A DNA stretch of 64,000 nt, from NCBI GenBank assembly GCA_018402485.1, contig JAGYIY010000003.1:1-64000 (forward strand), given 5' to 3'. Every line of letters begins with the position of its first letter. Position 1 is the first letter of the stretch. The DNA comes from Roseivirga sp. (GTDB lineage Bacteria; Bacteroidota; Bacteroidia; Cytophagales; Cyclobacteriaceae). This document shows, piece by piece, positions 26,925 through 37,700 of this stretch. Under the pieces are notes generated by a model, which did no database searches, had not been told where the DNA came from, and worked only from the letters and a program-made list of their open reading frames with translations. A program made the position numbers and the translations under genes.

Positions 26925-29900
26925 TTGGCACTCACTATTTATAAATCTTCTGCAGGTAGCGGCAAAACTTTCACCTTAGTTAAAGAGTACTTGCGTTTGG
27001 TGCTTTTAAACCCGCAAGACTTCTCACGTATTTTGGCCATTACCTTTACCAATAAGGCCACAGAAGAGATGAAACATCGCATCTTAGAGGCCCTTTTGCA
27101 GTTGGGGCAAGGTGAAAAATCTGATTATTTGGCTTTGCTGGCAACGGATTTGCCTCAATTCAATGAGCAAAAAATACGTGCACAGGCAGAAAAAGCCTAC
27201 GACCTCATCATTCATAATTACAGTCGTTTTGAAGTAGTGACCATCGATAGTTTTTTTTCCAAAGTGCTCAAGTCCTTTGCCCGAGAACTCAACCTACCCT
27301 TAACCTACGAGGTAGAAATGAATACCAAAATGGCACTAAAAGCTTCTATTGAAGAGTTATACCGGGATATAGAATCACATCCTGAAATCAAACAGTGGCT
27401 CACAAAATTTTCATTCCATCAGTTAGAAGAAGATAAGTCGTGGAATGTAGATAAAAACATTCAGCAGTTGGGCGAAAACCTTTTCAAAGAATTGTTTGAA
27501 AAAGGTTTAGAAGGCGATTCATTGGCCATGAATGATCTTTATGAATTGTTGAACCAGCTTAAAAAACAAAAGGCTAATTACGAAAATACCTTCATTCGGT
27601 TAGGCAGAAAGGCTTTGTCCTTGATCGATCAGCATGAGGTGGCTTTGGCAGATTTTAGTGGCGGTGCTATGCGGTCAGTTGCCAATACTTTCCAAAAATG
27701 GACACAAAAGAATTTTGAACTGACAAATACATTTGTTTCGACTACTCGCGGTGAAAAAAGCTGGTATGCTCAAAAATCACCAAAAAAGGATGCGATTCAA
27801 GGAGTACTTGATGCAGGTTTATTGGATACTGCACAGGAAGCTTTGGCCTTCTACGAGTCCAATGAGCCCGAATATTTAGATGCCAAAGCCCTTTTGAAAA
27901 ACATGTATGGCTACGGCCTGCTGGAGCATTTGCATGGAGAATTGAAAAAGTACCGCGATAAGCATAACGTGATGTTAATCTCTGATACGAACAGCATCCT
28001 GCGCAAAGTGCTTAACCAAGCCGATGCCCCCATTATTTTCGAGAAAATAGGTAGTCATTACAAGCACTTGATGATCGACGAATTTCAGGATACCTCCGAT
28101 TTCCAATGGCAAAATCTACTGCCATTGGTAGAAAATTCATTAGCAGAAGGCAATGAGGTATTGATTGTTGGAGATGTTAAACAGTCCATTTATCGGTTTC
28201 GTGGTGGGAACTTGAACCTATTGCTACGTCAAATTCAAGAAGATTTGGCTGTGTATTACACACCGGAAACCGAGCGGATTTTGGCGGACAATTACCGCAG
28301 CTTGCAGCAAATTGTAGATTTTAACAACAAGCTCTTTGAAAAGCTGCCATCTGCCATGGCACAACATGAGTCCGTAATGGATGCAACTTTCTTCGAGCAG
28401 GCTTATAAAGGGCACACACAAACGATCAAAAAAGGAGAGGGCGGTTATGTTTCGGTTGGCTTTTATGAAAACGAAGAATACCAAGAAAATATCGTGCGCG
28501 ATTTGGTGGTTGCCATGAAAGCCAACAAAGACTTGGACTACGTTTACAGCGACATGCTGATATTGGTTAATCAAAAGAAACATGTTTTACCGATTACCCA
28601 AGGCTTGCTAGAAGCCGATATTCCATTTGTCAGCGATGAGTCGCTGAAGCTAAAAAGTAACCTGCCCGTTCAATTCGTTTTATTGCTTTTACGGTACCTC
28701 GATCGTAATGCAGATGAGGTTTTGGTATTGGAATTGATTGTACAATTTCAACGCTTGCAAGCTAATAGCTTGCTTCAAGCAGCTTATACAGATAAAAACA
28801 GCCGAATGACTTTGAAAGATGCTGGTTTTCCTGCTGCCTTCATCGATAAACAACACGAACTAAAGCAACAGGCTTTATTCGATTTGGTCTGTGAACTTTT
28901 GCTGATTTTTCAGTTGGAAGAGGAGGCAGATTTGTACCTTCAGCAGTTTTTAGATATCGTGCTAGAGCAATCTCAAAAAGGTAAAAATAGCATTGCTTCT
29001 TTTTTAGAATGGTGGGAGAGTGAGGGGAGTGATAAAAACGTCAGCATTGCTTCTAATGATGGAGCTGTGCAAATACTTACCATCCACAAATCCAAAGGCC
29101 TGGAAGCCCCATTGGTATTTATACCCTTTGCCGATTGGTCGATTCAACCGAGTGGGAATAGTGAATTTTGGACTACACAATTACCTGAAAGATTTAAAAA
29201 ACTACGTTTTTACCCCTTAACTTTTTCAAAAAATGCCTTGATTAACTCCTCATTTGAAGATGCTTTTTATCAAGAATCTGCCGAAAACGCCATGGATACC
29301 CTCAACAAAACCTATGTGGCCTTTACGCGTCCAAAACATAAGCTTTTTGTTTTTTCGAAGGCCTTTGATCAGAACACATCAAAATCGATCCAGCACCTCC
29401 TTAGACCCATTGTAGAACAAATGGGCGGTAAAGAAGTAGCACATTCAGACCATGTGTCCTTCACCTTTGGGGAAGACCATCCTAAACCAACAGAAACGGA
29501 CGTAGAAGATAACGAGATGGAAGTAAAAGATAAGGAAATGGAAAAAAACTCCGTTTTAAAGGTGTATCCTAAAGTTTCTTTCTTGAACCAACTACACATT
29601 CGTAACGATTCCAATCGCTTTTTTATGCTGCAAGAAACAAGCCAAGCGAAAGCCATTATACTGGGTAATCAGATACACGATGTGCTTTCAGGTGTGGTAA
29701 TTCAAGAAGATGTTCCCATGGTTTTACAGCAGCGAATACAAAGTGGCGAGATGAGCAAGCTGACAGCACAAAAAGTGCAAGAGCGTATTCACAGACTTTT
29801 CGAGCAACCTGAGATGTTACAATGGTTTTCTGGAGGCTATGAGGTGTTCAACGAGCGTATCCTTTGGCATGAGGGGAGTAAGCATAAACCAGATCGGCTG

Positions 29901-30077
29901 ATGTTTAAAGATAAGGAGGCTGTGGTCATAGACTATAAAAAAGATAAAGAAGATGAGGCCCATAAACTGCAAGTGCAACGCTATATGAGGGCATTAAAGG
30001 CCTTGGGCTATACCAATATTCGAGGATATTTAATCTATGTAGAACATGCCATGCTAAAGGAGGTGAACTATGCTTGA
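26925..30077 (+). CDS. AddA-like UvrD-family helicase/nuclease
   Basis: This 1050-residue SF1A DNA helicase has a C-terminal nuclease domain. Helicase motifs in order are YKSSAGSGKTFTL (Walker A, residues 6-18), AITFTNKATEEMK, MIDEFQDTSDFQW (motif II), VGDVKQSIYRFRGG, ILTIHKSKGLEAP and VAFTRPKHKL. The nuclease has the PD-(D/E)XK core DRLMFKDKEAVVIDYKK. With the gene downstream it forms an AddAB-type double-strand-break resection complex. The start is TTG: no in-frame ATG lies between the upstream TAA at 26886 and the Walker A motif. It overlaps the next gene by 8 bases. Confidence 0.93.
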   Translation: MALTIYKSSAGSGKTFTLVKEYLRLVLLNPQDFSRILAITFTNKATEEMKHRILEALLQLGQGEKSDYLALLATDLPQFNEQKIRAQAEKAYDLIIHNYSRFEVVTIDSFFSKVLKSFARELNLPLTYEVEMNTKMALKASIEELYRDIESHPEIKQWLTKFSFHQLEEDKSWNVDKNIQQLGENLFKELFEKGLEGDSLAMNDLYELLNQLKKQKANYENTFIRLGRKALSLIDQHEVALADFSGGAMRSVANTFQKWTQKNFELTNTFVSTTRGEKSWYAQKSPKKDAIQGVLDAGLLDTAQEALAFYESNEPEYLDAKALLKNMYGYGLLEHLHGELKKYRDKHNVMLISDTNSILRKVLNQADAPIIFEKIGSHYKHLMIDEFQDTSDFQWQNLLPLVENSLAEGNEVLIVGDVKQSIYRFRGGNLNLLLRQIQEDLAVYYTPETERILADNYRSLQQIVDFNNKLFEKLPSAMAQHESVMDATFFEQAYKGHTQTIKKGEGGYVSVGFYENEEYQENIVRDLVVAMKANKDLDYVYSDMLILVNQKKHVLPITQGLLEADIPFVSDESLKLKSNLPVQFVLLLLRYLDRNADEVLVLELIVQFQRLQANSLLQAAYTDKNSRMTLKDAGFPAAFIDKQHELKQQALFDLVCELLLIFQLEEEADLYLQQFLDIVLEQSQKGKNSIASFLEWWESEGSDKNVSIASNDGAVQILTIHKSKGLEAPLVFIPFADWSIQPSGNSEFWTTQLPERFKKLRFYPLTFSKNALINSSFEDAFYQESAENAMDTLNKTYVAFTRPKHKLFVFSKAFDQNTSKSIQHLLRPIVEQMGGKEVAHSDHVSFTFGEDHPKPTETDVEDNEMEVKDKEMEKNSVLKVYPKVSFLNQLHIRNDSNRFFMLQETSQAKAIILGNQIHDVLSGVVIQEDVPMVLQQRIQSGEMSKLTAQKVQERIHRLFEQPEMLQWFSGGYEVFNERILWHEGSKHKPDRLMFKDKEAVVIDYKKDKEDEAHKLQVQRYMRALKALGYTNIRGYLIYVEHAMLKEVNYA

Positions 30078-32922
30078 GACAACCTGTACCTTCCATCAAT
30101 TGATTGTGGATCGCCTGACCACTGCTGATTTGCCCGACCTCAAAAAACAATGTTTTGTCTTTCCGACCAAACGTGGTGGCCTCTTTTTTCAGCGTGCACT
30201 GCTCCAAAAGCATGGGCAGCATGACTTCATGTTACCAACCATTTTCAGCATCGAAGAATTTGTGCAGCACATGACAGGCCGGCACATCACCGATGAGCTG
30301 ACGCTACTTTTTGTATTGTATGAAATGTATAGCGCGCGTGATAAGAGCCTAGCTTTCGATACTTTTTATGCCTGGGGTAAAATCATACTCAAAGATTATG
30401 ACGAAATCGATCGCTATTTGGCAGATGCAAAACAGATTTACGATTCCCTTCAAAACATCAAGGAGATTGACCACGTCTTTGGCTACAATGATGAGTTTCG
30501 TGAAATCATTGCGCGCTACCGTACGTTAACTGAAAAGCAAGAAAAAACCAAGCTGCTCACAGAGTTCTTGGAGATTTGGAAGCAGGTAGGCTTAGTTTAT
30601 GGGCCTTACAAAGAAAAGCTGTTGAAACAAGAAAAAGCCTACGGTGGTATGCTTTACCGTAGTTTGGCAGAACTCCTCACGCAAGACCATTTTGAACACC
30701 CTTTTGCCCATTACCATTTTTGCGGATTCAATGCCCTTTCTAAATCAGAAGAGGTAATTTTCGATGCCCTGGTGAAGGGCAAACGCGCTACTTTGTATTG
30801 GGATATCGATCAACATGTGCTCGATGATCCAAAGGAGGAAGCAGGTGATTTTATACGGGAATATCGGGCCAAATGGCCCAATGCGATTTTTTTCGATGCC
30901 GATTCTTTAAAAATTTCAAAAACCATAAATGTTCATGGGGTTCCCCAAAATATGGCACAGGGTGTTTTGGCGGCTGAAAGAGCTTTAGATTATCTCAATC
31001 AGGGAGCCGAACCAGAGGAAACAGCCATCGTACTGGCCGATGAAAAAATGCTTATTCCTTTGCTTTACCTGATGCCCATGTCAGAGCATAAACTCAATGT
31101 AACCATGGGCTATCCTATGCGATCGACCGTGGTGTTTGATTTTGTGATGAGCTATTTAGATTTATGGTCGAAAGTAACCGAACGAGATGGTGAAAGTATC
31201 TTTCATGTCTATGATTTGCGTCCTTTTTTATCGAATGCCTACACCAGCGTATTTTTTCCTGCCGTATATCAAAGCATGAACGAATTGTTTAAATCGGAGC
31301 ACCGCAGTAGGGTACAGTTATCTGAATTGAAGGAATGGCTGAACGTACAGGCTTTGTCTGCTCTTTTCGACATAAAGCAAGATTGGGGAGGGATTTACCA
31401 AGCCATCAATACTTATCTCACGAGCGTTTTTTACCATTTTAAAGAAAAGGAAGAGCACCCTGCCGATCGCGAATTCATTTATTTTTTCCTCAAATCATTG
31501 AACCAACTCAATGACTACTTAGGCCATCACCCGGATTTGTCTTTGAAGTTGGTGAAAAAAATCATTCAAGAACATTTCAGAAGTATCAAAATCCCTTTTG
31601 AAGGAGAACCCGTGGAAGGCATTCAGGTCATGGGTTTTTTGGAAACACGTACCCTGGACTTTAAAAACGTGATTGTTGTTTCGGCCAATGAAGGAAAGCT
31701 TCCTGCTGCGCGAAAAACAAATTCCTACATTCCTTTTGGCTTACGGAAAGTGTTTGGCTTGCCCACCTTCGAGGAGCAAGATGCCATTTATGCCTATCAT
31801 TTTAAGCGGTTGTTGCAGCGTGCCGAGCACATCGATTTGATTTATGACCATACGTCCATGGGAGATAGTAAAGGAGAGGAGAGCCGTTTTATCCTTCAAC
31901 TCAAACGTCAATTACAGCATTTATCTCAAGTAGCTTGGCAAGAAAAAACCTACGAAAGTCACTACAATCCTAATCAACTTGATGCTACCATTACCATTCC
32001 CAAAACAGAGAAAGTAATGCAGTTGATGGGGAAATATGTGGAAGGAAATGCTGGAAATAAATTCCTTTCTCCCACCTCATTGACCAACTACATTACCTGC
32101 CCCCTCAAGTTTTACCTCAAAAATGTAGCAGGCTTCTATGAACAAGATGAGATAGATGAAGACATGGATGCGCGACACATTGGATTGGTAGTGCATAAAG
32201 TCTTGGAAAACCTATACCAACGATTGAATGAAGAGGTAACCGAGGCAGACATAACACATTTTCAAAAGCGGGTCAAAAAAGTGTTGAATGAAGTAATGAT
32301 GGCTCAGCGTATCATTCAGCCCAATCAAAAACTGACAGGCAGAGACTTGGTGACCGAGCAAATCATGGAGCAAATGATTCAGAAGGTACTGCAAAACGAT
32401 AAAAAAGACACACCATTTATCATCAGGGGCATCGAAGCGGACGACTATGAGCATCACTTTCAAATACCCTATGCAGGAAAGGTGCGCCTTGGAGGTTCCA
32501 TCGACCGCATGGATGAAAAAGATGGGGTCATGCGCATCATAGATTACAAAACAGGAAAGGCTGAATTCTTGACAACTAAGAACCCAACGGATGAAGAATT
32601 CATCGACAAACACTTTGAAGACCCTAAATACAAATCCGGATTTCAGGGTTTGGTGTATGCTTTATTGGTAAGCAACACATTGAATAACCCTTTAAAAGTA
32701 GGAATTACCAGCATGCGAAATTTATCGCAAGGCACTAAATGGCTCAAGGATGGTGCAAACCTGGACCAAGCGCTCTTATCTGAATTTGAAAGCCGTTTAG
32801 AAGTTTTGGTCAGGGAGATTTACGATCCTGAAATTCCGTTTACGCAAACAGCAGATGAGGAAAGGTGTAAGTACTGCAAATTTGCAGGCCTTTGTCAGCG
32901 GTCGAATGATTCTGCTTTTTGA
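30070..32922 (+). CDS. AddB-like PD-(D/E)XK nuclease subunit
   Basis: This 950-residue partner of the AddA-like protein has a degenerate helicase N-terminus (FPTKRGGLFFQRALL) and a C-terminal PD-(D/E)XK nuclease (GGSIDRMDEKDGVMRIIDYKTG). A Cys near residue 677 (NYITCPLKFY) plus the C-x2-C-x5-C cluster CKYCKFAGLC near the end match the four ligands of the AddB iron-sulfur cluster. The 8-base overlap with the upstream gene implies fixed stoichiometry. Its role would be recombinational repair of double-strand ends. The 3' end overlaps the convergent pseudouridine synthase gene by 28 bases. Confidence 0.9.
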   Translation: MLETTCTFHQLIVDRLTTADLPDLKKQCFVFPTKRGGLFFQRALLQKHGQHDFMLPTIFSIEEFVQHMTGRHITDELTLLFVLYEMYSARDKSLAFDTFYAWGKIILKDYDEIDRYLADAKQIYDSLQNIKEIDHVFGYNDEFREIIARYRTLTEKQEKTKLLTEFLEIWKQVGLVYGPYKEKLLKQEKAYGGMLYRSLAELLTQDHFEHPFAHYHFCGFNALSKSEEVIFDALVKGKRATLYWDIDQHVLDDPKEEAGDFIREYRAKWPNAIFFDADSLKISKTINVHGVPQNMAQGVLAAERALDYLNQGAEPEETAIVLADEKMLIPLLYLMPMSEHKLNVTMGYPMRSTVVFDFVMSYLDLWSKVTERDGESIFHVYDLRPFLSNAYTSVFFPAVYQSMNELFKSEHRSRVQLSELKEWLNVQALSALFDIKQDWGGIYQAINTYLTSVFYHFKEKEEHPADREFIYFFLKSLNQLNDYLGHHPDLSLKLVKKIIQEHFRSIKIPFEGEPVEGIQVMGFLETRTLDFKNVIVVSANEGKLPAARKTNSYIPFGLRKVFGLPTFEEQDAIYAYHFKRLLQRAEHIDLIYDHTSMGDSKGEESRFILQLKRQLQHLSQVAWQEKTYESHYNPNQLDATITIPKTEKVMQLMGKYVEGNAGNKFLSPTSLTNYITCPLKFYLKNVAGFYEQDEIDEDMDARHIGLVVHKVLENLYQRLNEEVTEADITHFQKRVKKVLNEVMMAQRIIQPNQKLTGRDLVTEQIMEQMIQKVLQNDKKDTPFIIRGIEADDYEHHFQIPYAGKVRLGGSIDRMDEKDGVMRIIDYKTGKAEFLTTKNPTDEEFIDKHFEDPKYKSGFQGLVYALLVSNTLNNPLKVGITSMRNLSQGTKWLKDGANLDQALLSEFESRLEVLVREIYDPEIPFTQTADEERCKYCKFAGLCQRSNDSAF

Positions 32923-33689
32923 ATATGATGCAGAATCAAACCTGAAGCCGGAGCCACACGGTCGAGGTGCCGTTCAAAACCAGGTAATAGCGATTCTTTG
33001 AGCTGATCGAGGCTGATTTCTCCCCTACCTAGGCGAAAGAGTTCGCCCATCATAATGCGAATTTGATTGCGCATAAAACCTTTGCTCTCAAAAACCACGG
33101 CATAGGAAGGGGTGGGGAAGAAGGAAGCCGTGTAAAAAGTATTGGGCACCAGTTCACAGCGTGTTACCGTGCGTACTGTTTCTGTTTTGTCTTTTGGCTT
33201 CTTGCAATAGGCCTTGAACTCATGAGTTCCTTCAAAAGCTTTGGCACCTGCCGATAGGGCATCTAAGTCCAGTGCATCGGGTAGGGTGGTGATGTAAGGT
33301 GCGGAAAAGGGGTGGGGCTTTTCACCAAAAGCAAACAGGTACAGGTAGCGTTTGGTCTTCGCATGGTTGATGATGTTAAATTGCGCATCGGTAGGGGTTA
33401 GCTTGAGCAAGCGGATGTCGGCAGGGAGGTTGCGATTGACCTGGGTGAAAAAATCATCGGGTTCCGCTAGTGGTGCTTCAAGAAACAATTCCAGCATAAA
33501 ATGCTCTGCCGATACCATGGCATCTGTGCGGCTGCCTCCTAAAGTCTTGAATGGCCTTTCTCCCAACACAAACTTCAAGGTACGATCCACCATATGGTGC
33601 ACAGTTTTGATGCCCGGTTGCTTGGCCCAACCATGAAAACGAAAGCCCAAATACTGTAAGTGAAGGACATAAAAAGCTGTTTTTTTCAT
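32895..33689 (-). CDS. TruA-family tRNA pseudouridine synthase, divergent
   Basis: The 264-residue protein has the TruA fold. It starts with YLGFRFHGWAKQPG, has the catalytic Asp in LGGSRTDAMVSAEHF, NRNLPADIRLL, KRYLYLFAFGEKPHPF and the C-terminal KGFMRNQIRIMMGELFRLG. TruA converts uridines at tRNA positions 38-40. The catalytic loop reads SRTDAMVSA instead of the usual GRTDxGVHA, so this is a divergent member and may be a paralog with another target. It overlaps the AddB-like gene at its 3' end. Confidence 0.85.
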   Translation of the reverse strand: MKKTAFYVLHLQYLGFRFHGWAKQPGIKTVHHMVDRTLKFVLGERPFKTLGGSRTDAMVSAEHFMLELFLEAPLAEPDDFFTQVNRNLPADIRLLKLTPTDAQFNIINHAKTKRYLYLFAFGEKPHPFSAPYITTLPDALDLDALSAGAKAFEGTHEFKAYCKKPKDKTETVRTVTRCELVPNTFYTASFFPTPSYAVVFESKGFMRNQIRIMMGELFRLGRGEISLDQLKESLLPGFERHLDRVAPASGLILHHIQKAESFDR

Positions 33690-33725
33690 GGGGGCTTTTA
33701 AACTATCCTTTATACGAAATGATGC

Positions 33726-34469
33726 TTAAAGTTCACGCACCCGAATATTTCGAAAATACACCTCATCGCCATGGTTTTGTAGGCTAAAAGCACCTTCTTT
33801 ATGCGATGCATAACTATCTGTTTCCGCCCATTTACTGGTGGCTTTGATGGCTTTCCATTCGGCTGAACCCTCTTCAAACGCTAGAACTTTATCGCCATTT
33901 AACCAATGTTCTACATGGCCATTATTGTACACGATTTTTACTTTGTTCCATTCCATATAATCATTCACCTGCTTGTTATCCGCAGGGGCATGCATGGCAT
34001 AATTGGAGGCGGCCATTTTAAAAGGTTCATTTTCGGAACGAGAGTTGGCATCGTCTAATACCTGGTATTCTGGGCCGGTGGCAAAATCAAAGCCGTAGCC
34101 TTCTTCTTTCACATGGTAGAAGATGCCGCTGTTGCCACCTTTGGCTATCTTGTACTCCAGTTCCAATTCAAAATTCCCAAACTCATCGGTGGTCATTAAA
34201 GAAGTATTACTGAAACCTACATTTTCCTCGCCAATGCCTGCATTACAAGCTAGTGCACCATCAACGATCGTCCAACCACTTTCAGAGGTAATGCTGTCTT
34301 TTTTAAAGACTTTCCAACCATCAAAACTTTCACCATCGAATAAAGTGATCCATTCTGAGGAGGAGTTGGTTGAAGCCTGTTGTGTTTCTTCTTGGGATTG
34401 ATTTGATCCACCGCAGGATGAAAGAATGATGGCGAGTGTAGTGACAAAAATATAAGGCTTGATTTTCAT
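33726..34469 (-). CDS. DUF1080 (3-keto-disaccharide hydrolase-like) lipoprotein
   Basis: A lipoprotein signal ends at Cys19 (ILSSCGG), followed by a short Gln/Ser-rich linker and one DUF1080 domain. Hallmarks are WITLFDGESFDGWKVF near residue 40, LELEYKIAKGGNSGIFYHV in the middle and VYFRNIRVREL at the end. The fold is a concanavalin-like jelly roll. Some members hydrolyse 3-keto-glycosides, and others are linked to glycan use in Bacteroidota. No keto-sugar oxidoreductase is adjacent, so the role stays open. Probably membrane-anchored, facing the periplasm or the surface. Confidence 0.9.
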   Translation of the reverse strand: MKIKPYIFVTTLAIILSSCGGSNQSQEETQQASTNSSSEWITLFDGESFDGWKVFKKDSITSESGWTIVDGALACNAGIGEENVGFSNTSLMTTDEFGNFELELEYKIAKGGNSGIFYHVKEEGYGFDFATGPEYQVLDDANSRSENEPFKMAASNYAMHAPADNKQVNDYMEWNKVKIVYNNGHVEHWLNGDKVLAFEEGSAEWKAIKATSKWAETDSYASHKEGAFSLQNHGDEVYFRNIRVREL

Positions 34470-34743
34470 GAATGTAAAGGTTTTTGTGACAAGATAGTGA
34501 GATCATGTTGAATGCACAAAACTTTCAATTCGAAGACCTTTCTTTAGGCCATACTGCCCATTTTGATGGTAAGGGGCTACATGTTGAATACTACGCTCCT
34601 TTGATTTCATTTTATCGAAATAGTACTTTTTAGCGGTTTGAAAAATTCAATATTATTTGCTTTCTTGCTAGAAGTATTAGGCATAGGTAGAAATAATATC
34701 GAAGCACAAAATATTTGATACACCCACTTTTTAAATCTCGACC

Positions 34744-37700
34744 ATGAAAAAATCTTTACAATGCATTTTAGGAGTAACCTTAATGGTGTGTTTTTCCCAA
34801 GCAGGAATGGCACAAAGAAACAAAGATAAGGCAGCTGAAAGTTTATTAACAGAGCAAACATTTCAAGGCTTGAAATTGCGCAACATTGGTCCCGCTTTCA
34901 TGTCAGGACGTATTGCAGATTTAGCCATTCACCCTGAAAACGAAAGCCTTTGGTATGTGGCAGCCGGTTCTGGAGGCGTTTGGAAGACGACCAATGCCGG
35001 TACTACTTTCGATCCTATTTTCGACCACGAAGGCTCTTATTCTATTGGTGCCCTGGCGGTGGATGAAAACAATATCAATACCATTTGGGTAGGGACAGGT
35101 GAACATGGTGGAGGACGTCATTTCGGATTTGGTGATGGTATTTATAAATCAAGCGATGGCGGTAAAACTTGGTCAAATATGGGGTTGAAAGACTCAGAAC
35201 ACATTGGGAAAATCATCGTTCACCCCGAGCATTCAGATATTATTTATGTGGCTTCACAAGGCCCACTTTGGAGTGCAGGAGGTGATCGTGGTTTTTTCAA
35301 ATCGGTCGATGGTGGTACCACATGGTCAAAAACCTTAGGCGATGAAGCGTTTACTGGAGTAACCGATATTGCGATAGATCCTCGGAATCCGGAAAGAATT
35401 TATGCGGCTACGTGGCAGCATCATCGTACTGTGGCTTCGCTTATGGATGGAGGACCTCAATCCGCCATTTATAAAAGTGAAGATGGTGGTGAAACTTGGG
35501 CAAAGTTAACGATTGGTTTGCCGGAAGGTAAAATGGGTAAAATTGGCCTAGCCGTCTCACCCCAGCAACCTGATATAGTCTATGCAGCCATTGAACTCAA
35601 TCGAAGAAGTGGTGGGATATGGAAGTCAACGGATAGAGGGGCGTCTTGGTCTCAACAATCTGATGTCATCTCTGGAGGCACTGGCCCTCATTATTATGTG
35701 GAGCTGTATGCCTCACCTCATCATTTCGATCATCTGTACTTAATGGATGCTTCCATGAAGGAATCGCAAGATGGTGGTAAGACTTGGAGTGCGGTCAATA
35801 GTGAGCACAGGCACGGTGATAATCATGCCATGGCGTTTAAACCCAGTGACCCTAATTATGTTCTTTTGGGGACCGATGGAGGGGTTTACGAGAGCTTTGA
35901 TTTAACCAAAAACTGGAGGTATATGCCTAATTTACCCATTACGCAATACTATAAACTCGCTGTGGATGATGCCGAGCCTTTCTATAACATATACAGTGGG
36001 ACGCAAGATAACAGTACCCAAGGAGGCCCTTCTAGAACGGATAATGTACAGGGTATACAAAACTCAGATTGGAAGGTTATTCTAAATTGGGATGGTCATG
36101 CACCTGCCACAGAGCCGGGTAATCCAGATATAGTTTATGCAGAGCGGCAGGAGGGTAACCTTTCACGTGTGGATATCAGTACGGGAGAAGTGGTTGATAT
36201 TCAGCCTCAAGCAGATGAGGATGAAGATTACGAAAGGTACAATTGGGATGCTCCCATTCATGTGAGTCCTCACGAGCCTTCTAGAATTTATTTTGCCAGC
36301 CAACGTGTTTGGAGGTCAGATAATCGGGGTGATAGTTGGAGGGCCATATCCGGAGACTTGACCAGAAATGAAGAGCGTTTTGAGCTACCCATCATGGGAA
36401 GTACACAAAGTTGGGACTCCCCTTGGGATGTTTGGGCTATGTCTAATTACAATACTATTACATCACTCTCTGAATCTCCTCAGGTAGAAGGGTTGATCTA
36501 TGCTGGTACGGACGATGGCTTACTTCAGGTAACTGAAGATGGTGGAGAGAATTGGCGTCAAATAGAAGTAAAAAGTATGGGGGTGCCAGAAAGAGCATTT
36601 ATTAACGATATTAAAGCTGACCTGCATGACCCTAACACAGTTTATGTTTCTTTGGACAACCACAAATATGGTGATTATAGTCCCTACTTGGTGAAAAGTA
36701 CGGACAGAGGCCGAACATGGACGTCTTTAAGTGCTAATCTTCCTGAAAGGCACTTGGTTTGGAGACTTGTGCAAGATCACATCAAGCCTGAGCTTCTTTT
36801 TGCTGCTACTGAATTTGGTATTTATTTTACCATAGATGGCGGGGGAAAATGGTTAGAGCTTGAAGGTGGCGTACCTACCATAAGCTTTCGAGATTTGGCC
36901 ATTCAAAAACGTGAAAATGATTTGGTAGGAGCGTCCTTTGGAAGAGGTTTCTTTATTTTTGATGATTACAGTGTGCTAAGAGAAGTTTCTGAAACTTCAT
37001 TGGTTAGAGAAGGCTCACTTTATTCCACAAGAAAGGCGTGGTGGTACATCCCAAGACCTCATCTCAATTTCGATAATCAGAAAGGCACACAAGGAGCATC
37101 CTATTATGTAGCTCCTAATCCTGACTTTGGAGCTGTATTTACTTATCATCTCAAAGATGGCCTGCATACCCAAGTCGAAAAGCGTCAGATGAATGAGAAG
37201 AAGTTAATGGAACAAGGGAAAGACGTTACTTTTCCGGGTTGGGAAGAGGTAGAGGCAGAAGCTACTCAGCAGAAGCCAAGTGTTTTTGTCCTGATCAAAG
37301 ATGCGAGTGGGAATATCATAAGAAGGATCAATGGCCCGGTTAAGAAGGGTTTTCATAGAATTTCTTGGGATTTGAGATACCCCACCCCTGAAGCCATTGG
37401 TTTGAGCAATAGTTACAATGACAATGGACCGCAGGCCATGATGGCAGCGCCTGGCACTTACACGGCTGTTTTGTACAAAAAGATGGATGGAGAAATAACC
37501 CAGTTGGATGGCCCAATTGAGTTTGAGGTGGAGCGCTTGTACCAAGGTGCTTTAGATGGTGCACCTGAATCAGAGGTAGTGGCTTTTTGGAGGTCTTATG
37601 AAGATGCAATAAGAGATGCCTCTCACATCAACCTAAAACTCTCTAATGTCTTAGAAAGGGTAAAGGCGATGAATAATGCACTTGTAAAATCAAGAGCTGA

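Noticed and set aside
32212..32613. 133-codon minus-strand frame inside the AddB-like gene
   Set aside because: Antisense shadow of the nuclease domain coding sequence.
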